Below, in pieces: positions 22,764-32,160 of a stretch of 35,271 nt of DNA (position 1 is the first letter of the stretch; each line of letters begins with the position of its first letter). Under the pieces are notes generated by a model that saw nothing but the letters and a program-made list of their open reading frames with translations, was not told where the DNA came from and ran no database searches. This stretch comes from Prevotellaceae bacterium (GTDB lineage Bacteria > Bacteroidota > Bacteroidia > Bacteroidales > Bacteroidaceae), in NCBI GenBank assembly GCA_022508585.1, contig JAFLUU010000004.1, positions 1,484-36,754 of the forward strand, read 5' to 3'. A program made the position numbers and the translations under genes.

Positions 22764-23144
22764 ATGGGACTTTTAAGAACCGGTATCGTGAAGCGCTCTG
22801 TGTTTAAGGACGGCAAGAAGCTGTTCCCCACCGTGCTGCTCTACTCCAACATCACCGACCGCGAGCTTATCAACTACATGCTCCAGAACTCGCAGGTGGG
22901 CCGCACTACCGCTGTGGCCGCCGTGGAAGCCTTCAAGGCTGCGTTTACCACCTTTCTGCTCAACGGCCACACTATGGTGGTGCCGGCGGTGGGCACCTTC
23001 AGCCTCTCGGCTAAATGCAAGGCGGTGGATAGTCTCAAAGATGTGGGCAGAAGTATTCAGCGCCTCAGGATACGCTACACACCGGAGAGCATTATCAAAG
23101 TGGCTGCCAAGAGTTCGCAATTTCGCGGCTTGCTGGAGGGGTAG
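22764..23144 (+). CDS. HU-like DNA-binding protein
   Basis: HU-fold pattern 'ITDRELINYMLQNSQVGRTTAVAAVEAFKAAFTTFLLNGHTMVVPAVGTFSLSAK'. Confidence 0.8.
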   Translation: MGLLRTGIVKRSVFKDGKKLFPTVLLYSNITDRELINYMLQNSQVGRTTAVAAVEAFKAAFTTFLLNGHTMVVPAVGTFSLSAKCKAVDSLKDVGRSIQRLRIRYTPESIIKVAAKSSQFRGLLEG

Positions 23145-23215
23145 CGAGTGGCTGCAGAGCCAAGGCTACATCGGCTTATCAACAATCTTTACTAATCTTA
23201 AATCTAATTAACACC

Positions 23216-23704
23216 ATGGCATTGATCGACAACACCAAGACTAACTACGGAAAATTGGGATATTACCCCGTGAAGCTCGAAGATGAGAACACCGGCGTAG
23301 TGAAATACTACGCGCGCCTCGCCCCTTACTCCAAGAAGGAGAAGGAGGATATTAACGCCTGGGCGGCTCAGTTTAAGAAGGTGAGCGAAGCGAGCATGAA
23401 GGTGGCCTTTGAGGCTCTGGCCGAGGCTATCCAGTACTTCACTCTCAACGGCCACTCCGTGAGCCTCGAGGGTCTGGGCTCCTTTGGCCTCAGCTGCAAG
23501 AGCGGCGTGTGGGACGAGAAGAACCAGAAGTGGAAATCGGCAGGCAAGACCTCCGCGAGCGATGTGAACAGCACTGACATAAGGAGCGTGCATGTGCGTT
23601 TCCGCACCGGCACCTTGCTGCGTGAGAAGATGAAGTCCTGCCGCTTGTTTGACGTGACCAAATCGCCTTTCGGCCAGCAGTTTCTCGGCATGGCCAACGT
23701 CTAA
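23216..23704 (+). CDS. HU-related DNA-binding protein
   Basis: 'SEASMKVAFEALAEAIQYFTLNGHSVSLEGLGSFGLSCKSG' HU-like pattern; same locus. Confidence 0.75.
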   Translation: MALIDNTKTNYGKLGYYPVKLEDENTGVVKYYARLAPYSKKEKEDINAWAAQFKKVSEASMKVAFEALAEAIQYFTLNGHSVSLEGLGSFGLSCKSGVWDEKNQKWKSAGKTSASDVNSTDIRSVHVRFRTGTLLREKMKSCRLFDVTKSPFGQQFLGMANV

Positions 23705-23725
23705 CCGCCAAAAACAAGCAGCCTT

Positions 23726-23839
23726 ATGTGCAACGACAAGAACAATAACAAGACGATGACCATCATCAACGCCATACTGACGGCTATCAGCACTATCATC
23801 GGTGCGCTGTTTATGCACTCGTGCCTATCGTTGGTATAG
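23726..23839 (+). CDS. Small hydrophobic protein (37 aa), 'smalll protein'-like
   Basis: ATG...TAG encodes MCNDKNNNKTMTIINAILTAISTIIGALFMHSCLSLV; resembles the short TM peptides that accompany HU/amidase cassettes in Bacteroidales. Below the ORF track cutoff. Confidence 0.5.
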   Translation: MCNDKNNNKTMTIINAILTAISTIIGALFMHSCLSLV

Positions 23840-23921
23840 GCACGACAGGCAAAACCGGAGGCACGGACGGCATTAGCCATGCGCTCCGCGACAATTGCCG
23901 CCCGGCGGTCTGCACTTGACG

Positions 23922-23960
23922 AAATCCCCTGCCCCGAACACTCGGGACGGGGGATTTTTT
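23922..23960 (+). terminator. Intrinsic terminator after the M15/HU cassette
   Basis: AAATCCCCTGCCCCGAACACTCGGGACGGGGGATTTTTT hairpin with T run. Confidence 0.75.
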
Positions 23961-24094
23961 ATAATAATTGCACTTTTTCAGGTATTATTTTTCATAATGT
24001 TATTTAATAAGCCTATCTTTGTACATGGTTTGTATAGGTTTGCTGAAAACTCTGTGCCGACAACCGCTATAATTTACTCCCTTAATCACACGTC

Positions 24095-26353
24095 ATGAAA
24101 AAGTTATTCTACTCCCTGCTGTTTATATTTATCTGCGCCGGCCTGCAAGCGCAGGAGGCCGACCTAAGGAAGATGTCGTCGATGATTGCTCAGAAACTGC
24201 ACACGGCATATAAGGCCAACGCCCTGCACAAAACGGACAAAAGGCGCAGCGAGGCTATCTTCGCATTAGTGAAGCTGCAAAAGGGCGACAACGATGATGC
24301 GCTGCTGAGCCGAGGGTGCAAGATTGTAGACAGGATAGGCGACATCTGCTTCACTATGCTGCCGGTCAACAGCATTGCGGAACTGTCTGCCGACAGCCGT
24401 GTGATAAGGATGGAGGCTAATCCACCCATGAGTGTGCTCTTAGACAGCGTGCAGAAGAGCCATAACCTGATACCTGCATACGAAGGCAAAGATCTGCCAC
24501 AGGCATACACGGGCAGCGGAGTGGTGGTAGGAGTGGCAGACGTGGGGTTTGATTTCACCAACCCGATGTTTCTCGACAAGGAGGGCAAGAGCAGAATCAA
24601 GTCTGCGTGGGATATATACACCGGCAAGGGTGAAGGATTTCAAGGGATAGGCTCGCTATACACCACCCACGAGGAACTGATGAGGGCGCGCGGCACTTGC
24701 GACACTACGCAATATCATGGCACACACGTAATGGGCATTGCTGCAGGCAGTGCGGTGAAAGGGGGCAAATACAGGGGCATAGCGTATGAGGCCGACATCG
24801 TAACAAGTCTGGCCATGCTGTCGGGCTATACGGAAGATAACCTGAAAAGTCTGATAGAAGACATTAACCGGACATTAGAAGATGGGAATGCCGACCCTTA
24901 CTGGTCTCTCTATTTCGAAGATGACCTGTCGCTATCGGGAACAATGGATATTTTGGCTATCAAGCACATCTTTACTTATGCCGCCGAGCACAATCAGCCG
25001 TGCGTGGTGAACTGTAGCTGGGGCTCGCAGATGAGATTGGTCAGCGACTACACATTAGCGAACGAGATATTCACGGAACTGACCGGCCCGGGGCGCATCA
25101 TTGTCTGCGCGGCAGGGAATAGCTCCGACACCGACATATATAGGGTGAAACTGAATGGGGAAATCTTAGAGACTCCACTATGGTTTAAGTCGTCGATGAC
25201 GCCTGCCATAACGCTACGCTCGTCAAAAGCGTTCAGCATCACGATGCACCCTGACATAGACGGCTTCGGCACTATAGCGTTGTCGTCGGCAGACATTCCG
25301 TTGGCGACTGAAGACAGCGTGTTTGAGCAATATATCTACAAGGGAGACGAGACTAATCGCTTCGGCGTAATGAATGCGGCAAAATATATCATGGAGGAGG
25401 GAGACACGGCCTACGCTATGACTCTGCAGCTGCCCGACACGAAACTGAACACGTACAATTCGCCCTCGCTCAACCTCAAAATAGAGGGAGAAGGCGCGGT
25501 GGAGATCATGGGGCAGTATGATTGCGCCGGATTTACCAGATTTTCGCTCAATCCGAAGAATTGTCCTTACACCGTGTCGACACCTGCTGCATACGACGAC
25601 GCGATAGCCGTGGGATTTACAAGCAATCGTAATGAGTTGCCCAACATTTATAAAGACACGATAAAGGCTTCGTACAACCTGAACGAGGAAGGAAAGATTG
25701 TGTCGTGGTCCGGAACGGGGCCGACGCTTAGCGGAAATATCAAGCCGGACATCAGTGCCGCAGGATACAATATTGTGTCGGCGTACAGCAGCTTATTGCG
25801 CAAGGGGTACTACTTTGCAGAAGAAGATGTCTACAAACCTTACATTATCGACTCGCTCAGCTATGACGGCAAGCCGTATTACATGTATGTGATGAGCGGT
25901 ACGTCAATGTCTGCGCCTGTGGTTACCGGCATCATCGCCTTATGGCTACAGGCTGACCCGACTCTTACGCCTAAGCAAATCAAAGAACTCTTTGCCAAGA
26001 CTGCCACGCACCCCGAAGAGGACGAGACATACCCCAACAACCGCTATGGTTACGGAGTGATAGATGCGTACAAGGGATTGTGCGAAATTCTAAATCTGAA
26101 CACAAATATACCGGACTTTTCCGACCGGCAACCACAGAGGCTGAAAATCTCTGTTGACAATAAGAAGCTCATGCTGAACACCAATACGGAGGTTACGGTA
26201 AGTATTTACAGTCTTAACGGACATCTGCAAAGAAGAACGACAACGGACAATGGCGTTGTAGACCTGTCGGATCTGCAACCTGCAGTGTATGCAGTACAGA
26301 TAAACTCCGACGATCCGTCTGCGACAGGCTCCACACTGATTAGGCTGCAATAA
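24095..26353 (+). CDS. Secreted S8 (subtilisin-like) serine peptidase with T9SS-type C-terminal region
   Basis: Signal peptide; catalytic 'VVVGVADVGFDF', 'HGTHVMGIAAG', 'MSGTSMSAPVVTG'; C-terminus 'EVTVSIYSLNGHLQRR...LQPAVYAVQINSD'. Confidence 0.9.
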   Translation: MKKLFYSLLFIFICAGLQAQEADLRKMSSMIAQKLHTAYKANALHKTDKRRSEAIFALVKLQKGDNDDALLSRGCKIVDRIGDICFTMLPVNSIAELSADSRVIRMEANPPMSVLLDSVQKSHNLIPAYEGKDLPQAYTGSGVVVGVADVGFDFTNPMFLDKEGKSRIKSAWDIYTGKGEGFQGIGSLYTTHEELMRARGTCDTTQYHGTHVMGIAAGSAVKGGKYRGIAYEADIVTSLAMLSGYTEDNLKSLIEDINRTLEDGNADPYWSLYFEDDLSLSGTMDILAIKHIFTYAAEHNQPCVVNCSWGSQMRLVSDYTLANEIFTELTGPGRIIVCAAGNSSDTDIYRVKLNGEILETPLWFKSSMTPAITLRSSKAFSITMHPDIDGFGTIALSSADIPLATEDSVFEQYIYKGDETNRFGVMNAAKYIMEEGDTAYAMTLQLPDTKLNTYNSPSLNLKIEGEGAVEIMGQYDCAGFTRFSLNPKNCPYTVSTPAAYDDAIAVGFTSNRNELPNIYKDTIKASYNLNEEGKIVSWSGTGPTLSGNIKPDISAAGYNIVSAYSSLLRKGYYFAEEDVYKPYIIDSLSYDGKPYYMYVMSGTSMSAPVVTGIIALWLQADPTLTPKQIKELFAKTATHPEEDETYPNNRYGYGVIDAYKGLCEILNLNTNIPDFSDRQPQRLKISVDNKKLMLNTNTEVTVSIYSLNGHLQRRTTTDNGVVDLSDLQPAVYAVQINSDDPSATGSTLIRLQ

Positions 26354-26435
26354 CGTCTGGGTTAGGTGTGGTCGGGTTAGGTTATTCGTGCATCAACATA
26401 AAGAAAATAATCCAAAACTGGACTTAGAGATAAAT

Positions 26436-26450
26436 CTATCCTTAGGATAG
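26436..26450. promoter_or_regulatory. Palindromic operator candidate CTATCCTTAGGATAG
   Basis: 15-nt palindrome directly upstream of the -33 box; shares ATCCTTAGGAT with 21849-21863. Confidence 0.55.
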
Positions 26451-26451
26451 T

Positions 26452-26483
26452 TTGGCTTTTCGCTCGCCTTGCACTAACTTTGT
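26452..26483 (+). promoter_or_regulatory. Promoter for the Lrp/AsnC gene
   Basis: TTTG-N20-TAACTTTG. Confidence 0.65.
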
Positions 26484-26509
26484 ACTGCAAAACAAAAACA
26501 CAATAGAAT

Positions 26510-26968
26510 ATGGCTGCAAAAATAGACACCCTTGACTTAAAAATCCTCGATATTATAACCAAGGACGCCAGAGCTTCGCTGAGCGACGTGGCGGAAGTGT
26601 GCGGCGTGTCGCGCGCGGTGGTGCATCAGCGCGTGGGTAAGATGGTGGAGAAGGGCGTTATACTCGGCTCCGGCTACAAAGTGAACCCGAAGAGCGTCGG
26701 TTACTCCACCTGTACCTATGTAGGCATCAATCTCGAGAGGGGTAGTATGTACAACGACGTGGTTGAGAGTCTCCGCCGCATTCCGGAAATAGTGGAGGGG
26801 CACTTTACCACCGGCAACTACACTATTCTGGTCAAGCTGTACGCTAATGACAACGAGCATCTGATGGATTTGCTCAACAACAAGATTCAACAGATACCGG
26901 GGGTAATCTCTACGGAGACGCTCATCTCCTTAGAGCAAAGCATCGACCGCCAACTGCCCATCTTGTAG
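26510..26968 (+). CDS. Lrp/AsnC family transcriptional regulator
   Basis: 'LDLKILDIITKDARASLSDVAEVCGVSRAVVHQRVGKMVEKGVI' HTH plus RAM-like C-terminal domain. Confidence 0.9.
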   Translation: MAAKIDTLDLKILDIITKDARASLSDVAEVCGVSRAVVHQRVGKMVEKGVILGSGYKVNPKSVGYSTCTYVGINLERGSMYNDVVESLRRIPEIVEGHFTTGNYTILVKLYANDNEHLMDLLNNKIQQIPGVISTETLISLEQSIDRQLPIL

Positions 26969-26972
26969 AGCA

Positions 26973-27251
26973 ATGAATTGGTTAGGGCTTGCCGTAGGAA
27001 TAGGCGCATTCTTGATTATAGGTCTGTTTCACCCCATTGTGATAAAGACGGAGTATCATACGGGCACTCGCCTGTGGTGGATATTCCTATTAGTGGGGAT
27101 TGCGACCGCCGCCGGCTCTGTTATGGTGGAGAACGCGCTGCTGTCGTGCCTGCTCGGCGTGTTTGCGTTCTGCTGCCTGTGGAGTATAAAGGAGCTGTTC
27201 GAGCAACGCGAGAGAGTGCGCAAAGGTTGGTTCCCGAAGAAAGGGAAATAA
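26973..27251 (+). CDS. DUF4491-type small membrane protein
   Basis: 'MNWLGLAVGIGAFLIIGLFHPIVIKTEYHTGTRLWWIFLLVG', three predicted TMs. Confidence 0.75.
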   Translation: MNWLGLAVGIGAFLIIGLFHPIVIKTEYHTGTRLWWIFLLVGIATAAGSVMVENALLSCLLGVFAFCCLWSIKELFEQRERVRKGWFPKKGK

Positions 27252-27260
27252 CACATCGCG

Positions 27261-29015
27261 GTGGACTGGGAAAAAAAATATCAGGAGCTGACGGCCGGCA
27301 ATTACGCGTTTGGCGACAGGCCGGTGGTCGGAATAACGGCTAACTTCGGCGAATATGGCAGCCAGCTGGCTGAAGCATACTACGAGAGCGTGCGACAGGC
27401 CGGCGGCGTGCCGATAATTATTCCTGCTTCGGACAATATAGACGATCTCGAATATATTTTGCGCCGTCTCGACGCTATTATCTTCAGCGGCGGCGGCGAT
27501 ATTAACCCGTTGCTCGTCGGAGAAGAGCCTATCCCCGAGCTTAGGAGCATTACCGAGAAGCGAGATGTGCAGGAGCTGGTGCTAATGCGCCGCGCCGTGG
27601 ACAAACAGATGCCCGTGCTGGGCATTTGTCGCGGCATTCAGGTGATGGCTGCCGCACTTGGCGGGAAAATATATCAAGACATCGGCAATCCACAAAACTG
27701 CGCCGCATCTAAGTCCGTATTGAAGCACTCGCAGCAAGCGGCGCGCCACATTGCGACCCATTCCGTCGCCATTGAGCAAGGTACGGTGCTGCATAGCATC
27801 TTCCAGACCGCCAAATTGGAGGTCAACAGCTTTCATCATCAAGCCGTGGCCGTGCCTCCGTGCGGCATGAGGGTAGTTGCTCAAAGCCCCGACGGCATTA
27901 TCGAGGCTATCGAGAGCACGGAGCACAAGCCTATCGTCGGAGTGCAATGGCACCCCGAGTGTTTCTGCGTTCTGTACGACAATCCGATGCAGCCGCTGTT
28001 CCGTTGGCTCGTGGGCGAGGCGCAAAAATACCGCGAGGCGCGAGAAATTCACCGGCGCGTGCTGACTTTGGACACTCATTGCGACACTCCGATGCTTTTC
28101 GACCAAGATATTGACTTCGCCCAGCGCGATAATCGCCTTCTCGTGGACGCAACGAAGATGCGCGACGGAGGTTTGGACGCTGCCATTATGGTTGCTTACC
28201 TTCCGCAGGGCAATCGCGACGACGCCTCGCTGCTTCAAGCCACTCGCGAGGCGCACAAGCTGCTTGACGGCATAGAAAAGCGCATTGCCGGCGCGCCGAT
28301 GGTCGGTCTCGCCGACACTCCGAACGACCTGCTGCGCTTAAAAGCCGAGGGGAAGCTGGCAATCATGCGCGGCATCGAGAATGGGTACGCCATTGGCAAG
28401 GATTTGCGCAATGTCGAGGCGTTTCGCAAGCGCGGCGTGGTCTATATGACCCTCTGCCACAACGGAGATAACGACATCTGCGACTCGGCCGTCCGCACCA
28501 ACGACGAAAATGGCGGCCTCAGCCCGTTCGGGCGCGAAGTGGTGAGAGAAATGAACCGCGTGGGCATGATAGTAGACCTCTCCCACGCAGGTAAACGCAG
28601 TTTCTACGACGCTATGGAGGTCAGCGCCACACCAATTGTCTGCAGCCACGCTTCATGTCGCGCCTTTTGCGACCATCCGCGCAATCTCGACGACGAACAG
28701 ATGCGCGCCCTTGCCCGCACTGGCGGCGTGATGCAAATTACCCTCTATCCGGGCTTTCTGCGCAAGGACGGCGAGGCGACAATCCTCGACGCGATGGCGC
28801 ATCTTGACCACGCCATCGACATTATGGGCCTCGACCATGTGGGTATTGGCACCGACTTCGACGGCGACGGCGGCGTCATCGGACTTTCCCACGCCGGCGA
28901 GCTTATTAACTTCACTCGCCAGCTTCTGAACCGCCGCTACAGCGTGCCGGACATCGAGCAAATCTGGGGCGGTAACTTTCTGCGCGTGATGAACATCGCG
29001 CAAAACACGAAATAA
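27261..29015 (+). CDS. Fusion: peptidase C26 (gamma-glutamyl-GABA hydrolase-like) + membrane dipeptidase M19
   Basis: N-half 'PVLGICRGIQVMAAALGG' and 'GVQWHPE'; C-half 'LDTHCDTPMLFD', 'IVCSHASCRAFCDHPRNLDDEQMRAL', 'VGIGTDFDGDGG'. Apparent GTG start. Confidence 0.88.
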   Translation: MDWEKKYQELTAGNYAFGDRPVVGITANFGEYGSQLAEAYYESVRQAGGVPIIIPASDNIDDLEYILRRLDAIIFSGGGDINPLLVGEEPIPELRSITEKRDVQELVLMRRAVDKQMPVLGICRGIQVMAAALGGKIYQDIGNPQNCAASKSVLKHSQQAARHIATHSVAIEQGTVLHSIFQTAKLEVNSFHHQAVAVPPCGMRVVAQSPDGIIEAIESTEHKPIVGVQWHPECFCVLYDNPMQPLFRWLVGEAQKYREAREIHRRVLTLDTHCDTPMLFDQDIDFAQRDNRLLVDATKMRDGGLDAAIMVAYLPQGNRDDASLLQATREAHKLLDGIEKRIAGAPMVGLADTPNDLLRLKAEGKLAIMRGIENGYAIGKDLRNVEAFRKRGVVYMTLCHNGDNDICDSAVRTNDENGGLSPFGREVVREMNRVGMIVDLSHAGKRSFYDAMEVSATPIVCSHASCRAFCDHPRNLDDEQMRALARTGGVMQITLYPGFLRKDGEATILDAMAHLDHAIDIMGLDHVGIGTDFDGDGGVIGLSHAGELINFTRQLLNRRYSVPDIEQIWGGNFLRVMNIAQNTK

Positions 29016-29016
29016 G

Positions 29017-30015
29017 ATGAGACTACGAGTTTTTTTATCCATCTTTTCGCTCTTAACCTTGTTCTTCCTTTTTAGTTGCAAGGGCGAAAAAAACATTAAC
29101 CCCACCGACAATACTGCAAACTCCGACAGCGTGAACATTCCGCAGTTCTGCGCTGACAGCGCGATGCTCAGCATCGAGACACAGTGCGCTTTCGGCCCTC
29201 GAACACTCGGCAGCAAGGCACACGAAGACTGCGCAGCCTACATTATCGAGGCTTTCAAGGCGCAAAACCTCGATGTAACGCGACAGGAAGCCGATTTCAC
29301 GCTGTATAATGGCGAACGTTTCCGCGGTTGTAACATCATCGCCGCGTATAAGCCCGAGCTTACCGAGCGAATCCTCATCTGCGCCCATTGGGACAGCCGC
29401 CCTTGGGCGGATAATGACCCCGATCCCGCCAATCATCACACTCCCGTGCTTGCAGCCAACGACGGCGCCAGCGGTATTGCCGTCATGCTTGAGATTGCGC
29501 GCCTGCTCAAGGCGCAAAACCCCGAGGTCGGCGTTGATTTCATCTGCTTTGATGCCGAAGATGCCGGCGTGCCCGAATGGGAGACCAACTTCAGCGGCAA
29601 CGAACAGCTTACATGGTGCCTCGGTTCGCAACACTGGGCGAACAATCCCCACCGAACCGACTTCCGTTTCGGCATCTTGCTGGACATGGTAGGCGCAAAA
29701 GATGCAAAATTCTATAAGGAACTCTTTTCGCAGCGCTATGCCAGCGGCGTGATAGCCCATGTCTGGAATGCTGCCCGCGAGGCCGGCTACAGCAGTGTCT
29801 TTGTTGACGAAGACGGTGGCGGCATCACCGATGATCATCTGCCTCTCAACACCATTACTCAAATTCCCACCATAGATATTATCCCTTATTTCCCTCACAT
29901 GGAGCACAGTTTCGGAGCGACATGGCACACCGTCAGCGACACTCCCGCCAACATCGACCCTAACACCCTCAAGGCTGTGGGGCAAACCCTGCTCCATGTC
30001 ATTTACCACTTTTAG
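29017..30015 (+). CDS. M28 family peptidase / glutaminyl-peptide cyclotransferase-like lipoprotein
   Basis: SPII-like 'LTLFFLFSC'; 'ILICAHWDSRPWADNDPDPANHHTPVLAANDGASGIAVMLEIARLL'. Confidence 0.88.
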   Translation: MRLRVFLSIFSLLTLFFLFSCKGEKNINPTDNTANSDSVNIPQFCADSAMLSIETQCAFGPRTLGSKAHEDCAAYIIEAFKAQNLDVTRQEADFTLYNGERFRGCNIIAAYKPELTERILICAHWDSRPWADNDPDPANHHTPVLAANDGASGIAVMLEIARLLKAQNPEVGVDFICFDAEDAGVPEWETNFSGNEQLTWCLGSQHWANNPHRTDFRFGILLDMVGAKDAKFYKELFSQRYASGVIAHVWNAAREAGYSSVFVDEDGGGITDDHLPLNTITQIPTIDIIPYFPHMEHSFGATWHTVSDTPANIDPNTLKAVGQTLLHVIYHF

Positions 30016-30027
30016 AACCACTTTTTA

Positions 30028-30456
30028 ATGAGCATCAACGAGATACAAGACGAGATAATCGCGGAGTTCAGCGAGCTCGACGACTGGATGGACCGCTATC
30101 AGATACTGATAGACATGGGCAGCGAGCAGACGCCCCTGCCCGCGCAAGACAAGAACGAGAGCAACCTCATAGATGGCTGCCAGAGCCGCGTCTGGCTCGT
30201 GTGCGAGGAGCGAAACGGCCTCCTTCACTTTCGTGCAGAGAGCGACGCCCTCATAGTTAAAGGCATCGTCAGTCTGCTCATCAAGGTTCTCTCCGGTCAT
30301 AGCGCGCAGGAGATACTCGATGCCGACCTCTACTTTATAAAGGAAATCGGACTGGCAGAACATCTCTCGCCCACCCGCTCCAACGGCCTGCTCGCCATGC
30401 TGAAGCAAATGCGCATGTACGCTATGGCCTACAAAGCCAAGGCAACAACCGACTAA
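30028..30456 (+). CDS. SufE-family protein
   Basis: 'DDWMDRYQILIDMG', 'LIDGCQSRVWLVCEERNGLLHFRAESDALIVKGIVSLLI'. Confidence 0.92.
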   Translation: MSINEIQDEIIAEFSELDDWMDRYQILIDMGSEQTPLPAQDKNESNLIDGCQSRVWLVCEERNGLLHFRAESDALIVKGIVSLLIKVLSGHSAQEILDADLYFIKEIGLAEHLSPTRSNGLLAMLKQMRMYAMAYKAKATTD

Positions 30457-30479
30457 CACACAACCACACATCGACAACC

Positions 30480-31421
30480 ATGGCAAAGATCATAGGCACA
30501 GGCGAAACAGTAACCGACTTCATCATTCGCAACGGCAAGCCCGAAGAGATGGTGTGCGGCGGTTCGTGCTACAACTCCATTATCAGCATCGGGCGTTGCG
30601 GTATCAGCGCAGCGTTTATCGGCGAGGTCGGCGACGATAAGCTCGGGCTGCGCACCAAAGCAATGCTCAGGGAGAACAATGTCGACGACACCTTTCTGAC
30701 TATCACTCCGGGCAAAAAATCGCAGCTCTCCCTCGCCTTTCTCAACGAGCGCAACGATGCGGAATACGCCTTTTACAAAGACCATGCCGCCGACATTTTC
30801 CCAACCAAGCTCCCCACTGTCAGCAACGGCGATGTACTCCTTTACGGCTCCTACTACGCCCTCAATCCCACCATTCACGACGCACTGAGCCGCTACCTCG
30901 CCGCAGTCAAAGCCGCCGACGGCATCATCTATTACGACATCAACTTCCGCGCCAGCCACCTCGCCGACCGAGAGCGCATTATGCCCTCGCTCATAGACAA
31001 CCTCAGCAAGGCAACCATTGTGCGCGGCTCTCACGAAGATTTCCTCAATCTTTTCGATACCGACGACACCGCACAGATATACGACAAAGTCAGCGCTTAC
31101 TGCCCCAACCTCATCATCACTCGCGGCGGTACGGCTATCAATCTGCTCACGCCCTCGCTAAGAAAGGACTATGCCGTGCAGCCCACCCATGTTGTCAGCA
31201 CTGTGGGTGCCGGCGACAACTTCAATGCCGGCATCGTCTGCAGCATCATCGCCAACAAGATTGGCAAGACTGACATCGCCACGCTTACCGAGCCTCAGTG
31301 GGACGAACTCATCGCCACCGCCACCACCTTTGCGCAGGAAGTCTGCGGCACCACCGACAACTACATCAGCCAAGCCACAGGACAAAGATTTAAGTCAAGA
31401 CTGCTGCGCACGATTTCCTAA
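30480..31421 (+). CDS. PfkB-family carbohydrate kinase
   Basis: 'GGSCYNSIISIGRCG' and 'VVSTVGAGDNFNAGIVCSI' signatures. Confidence 0.9.
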   Translation: MAKIIGTGETVTDFIIRNGKPEEMVCGGSCYNSIISIGRCGISAAFIGEVGDDKLGLRTKAMLRENNVDDTFLTITPGKKSQLSLAFLNERNDAEYAFYKDHAADIFPTKLPTVSNGDVLLYGSYYALNPTIHDALSRYLAAVKAADGIIYYDINFRASHLADRERIMPSLIDNLSKATIVRGSHEDFLNLFDTDDTAQIYDKVSAYCPNLIITRGGTAINLLTPSLRKDYAVQPTHVVSTVGAGDNFNAGIVCSIIANKIGKTDIATLTEPQWDELIATATTFAQEVCGTTDNYISQATGQRFKSRLLRTIS

Positions 31422-31695
31422 TAAACCGCAACCTTTCCAACAGTGTCGGTTTCGTGCGAGCCACAGCAATGTTATAACGATTTTGCATATTGATAAGCAG
31501 GTCGGGATTGATGCCCAAAGAAGCCTCTATCATCAACGCAAAATCCGCCGACACAGAGCGTTTGCCATTCAGTATCTCATTAAGTTGCGTATATGGCACA
31601 TCGATAAGTTCCGCAAACTTTCTTTGCGACATATTGCGACATTCCAATTCCTCTTTTAATATCTCGCCCGGGTGTGTCGGTATTCTTGTTTCCAT
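31390..31695 (-). CDS. higA: HigA-family addiction module antidote protein
   Basis: 'HPGEILKEELECRNMSQRKFAELIDVPYTQLNEILNGKRSVSADFALMIEASLGINPDLLINMQNRYNI'; ATG at 31695 gives METRIPTHPGEIL. Confidence 0.88.
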   Translation of the reverse strand: METRIPTHPGEILKEELECRNMSQRKFAELIDVPYTQLNEILNGKRSVSADFALMIEASLGINPDLLINMQNRYNIAVARTKPTLLERLRFIRKSCAAVLT

Positions 31696-31700
31696 ATCTC

Positions 31701-32009
31701 CTATTGATAATGGTTTGTAATATCTGTTATAATGCAAATAGTCAGCATCTTTTCTGCCCCCTCCTCACGCAGTTTGAACTGCAAGCGGTAGTGGTAGTCT
31801 ATCCTTATGGAGTAATAACCATTGCTAAGAGTTTCAAAGTTTAGCGAATTAAAGACAAACAAGTCCTCGAGTCTTGTCGCTGCCAACAGAGTATCTATTC
31901 TCCTCTGGTATTTTTGTACTACCTGCGGCTGAAAGCGATATTTCTTGTTCTTGCATTTCCCCTTTTCGTAGAGTTCCTGCAAATAGTCTTTCTCGTATTC
32001 TACAACCAC
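31701..32009 (-). CDS. higB: HigB/RelE-family toxin
   Basis: 'FQPQVVQKYQRRIDTLLAATRLEDLFVFNSLNFETL...YSIRIDYHYRLQFKL'; immediately upstream of higA; GTG start. Confidence 0.82.
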   Translation of the reverse strand: MVVEYEKDYLQELYEKGKCKNKKYRFQPQVVQKYQRRIDTLLAATRLEDLFVFNSLNFETLSNGYYSIRIDYHYRLQFKLREEGAEKMLTICIITDITNHYQ

Positions 32010-32028
32010 TATGTTGCTCTTTTGTTTG

Positions 32029-32060
32029 CAAAGGTAATGTTATCTTTTAATATTCACAAA
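32029..32060 (-). promoter_or_regulatory. higBA promoter
   Basis: Minus strand TTTG-N20-TACCTTTG. Confidence 0.65.
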
Positions 32061-32069
32061 TTTTGTGAA
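32053..32069. promoter_or_regulatory. Candidate HigA operator palindrome
   Basis: TTCACAAATTTTGTGAA, perfect apart from the central base, overlaps the -33 box. Confidence 0.55.
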
Positions 32070-32160
32070 CACCTTTTTATCAACCCTAATTGATGCTCAT
32101 AAAAGTCCATGCCCCGACACTTGGTTTATTAAGCACTGCGATAATTCATTAAAACACCCC

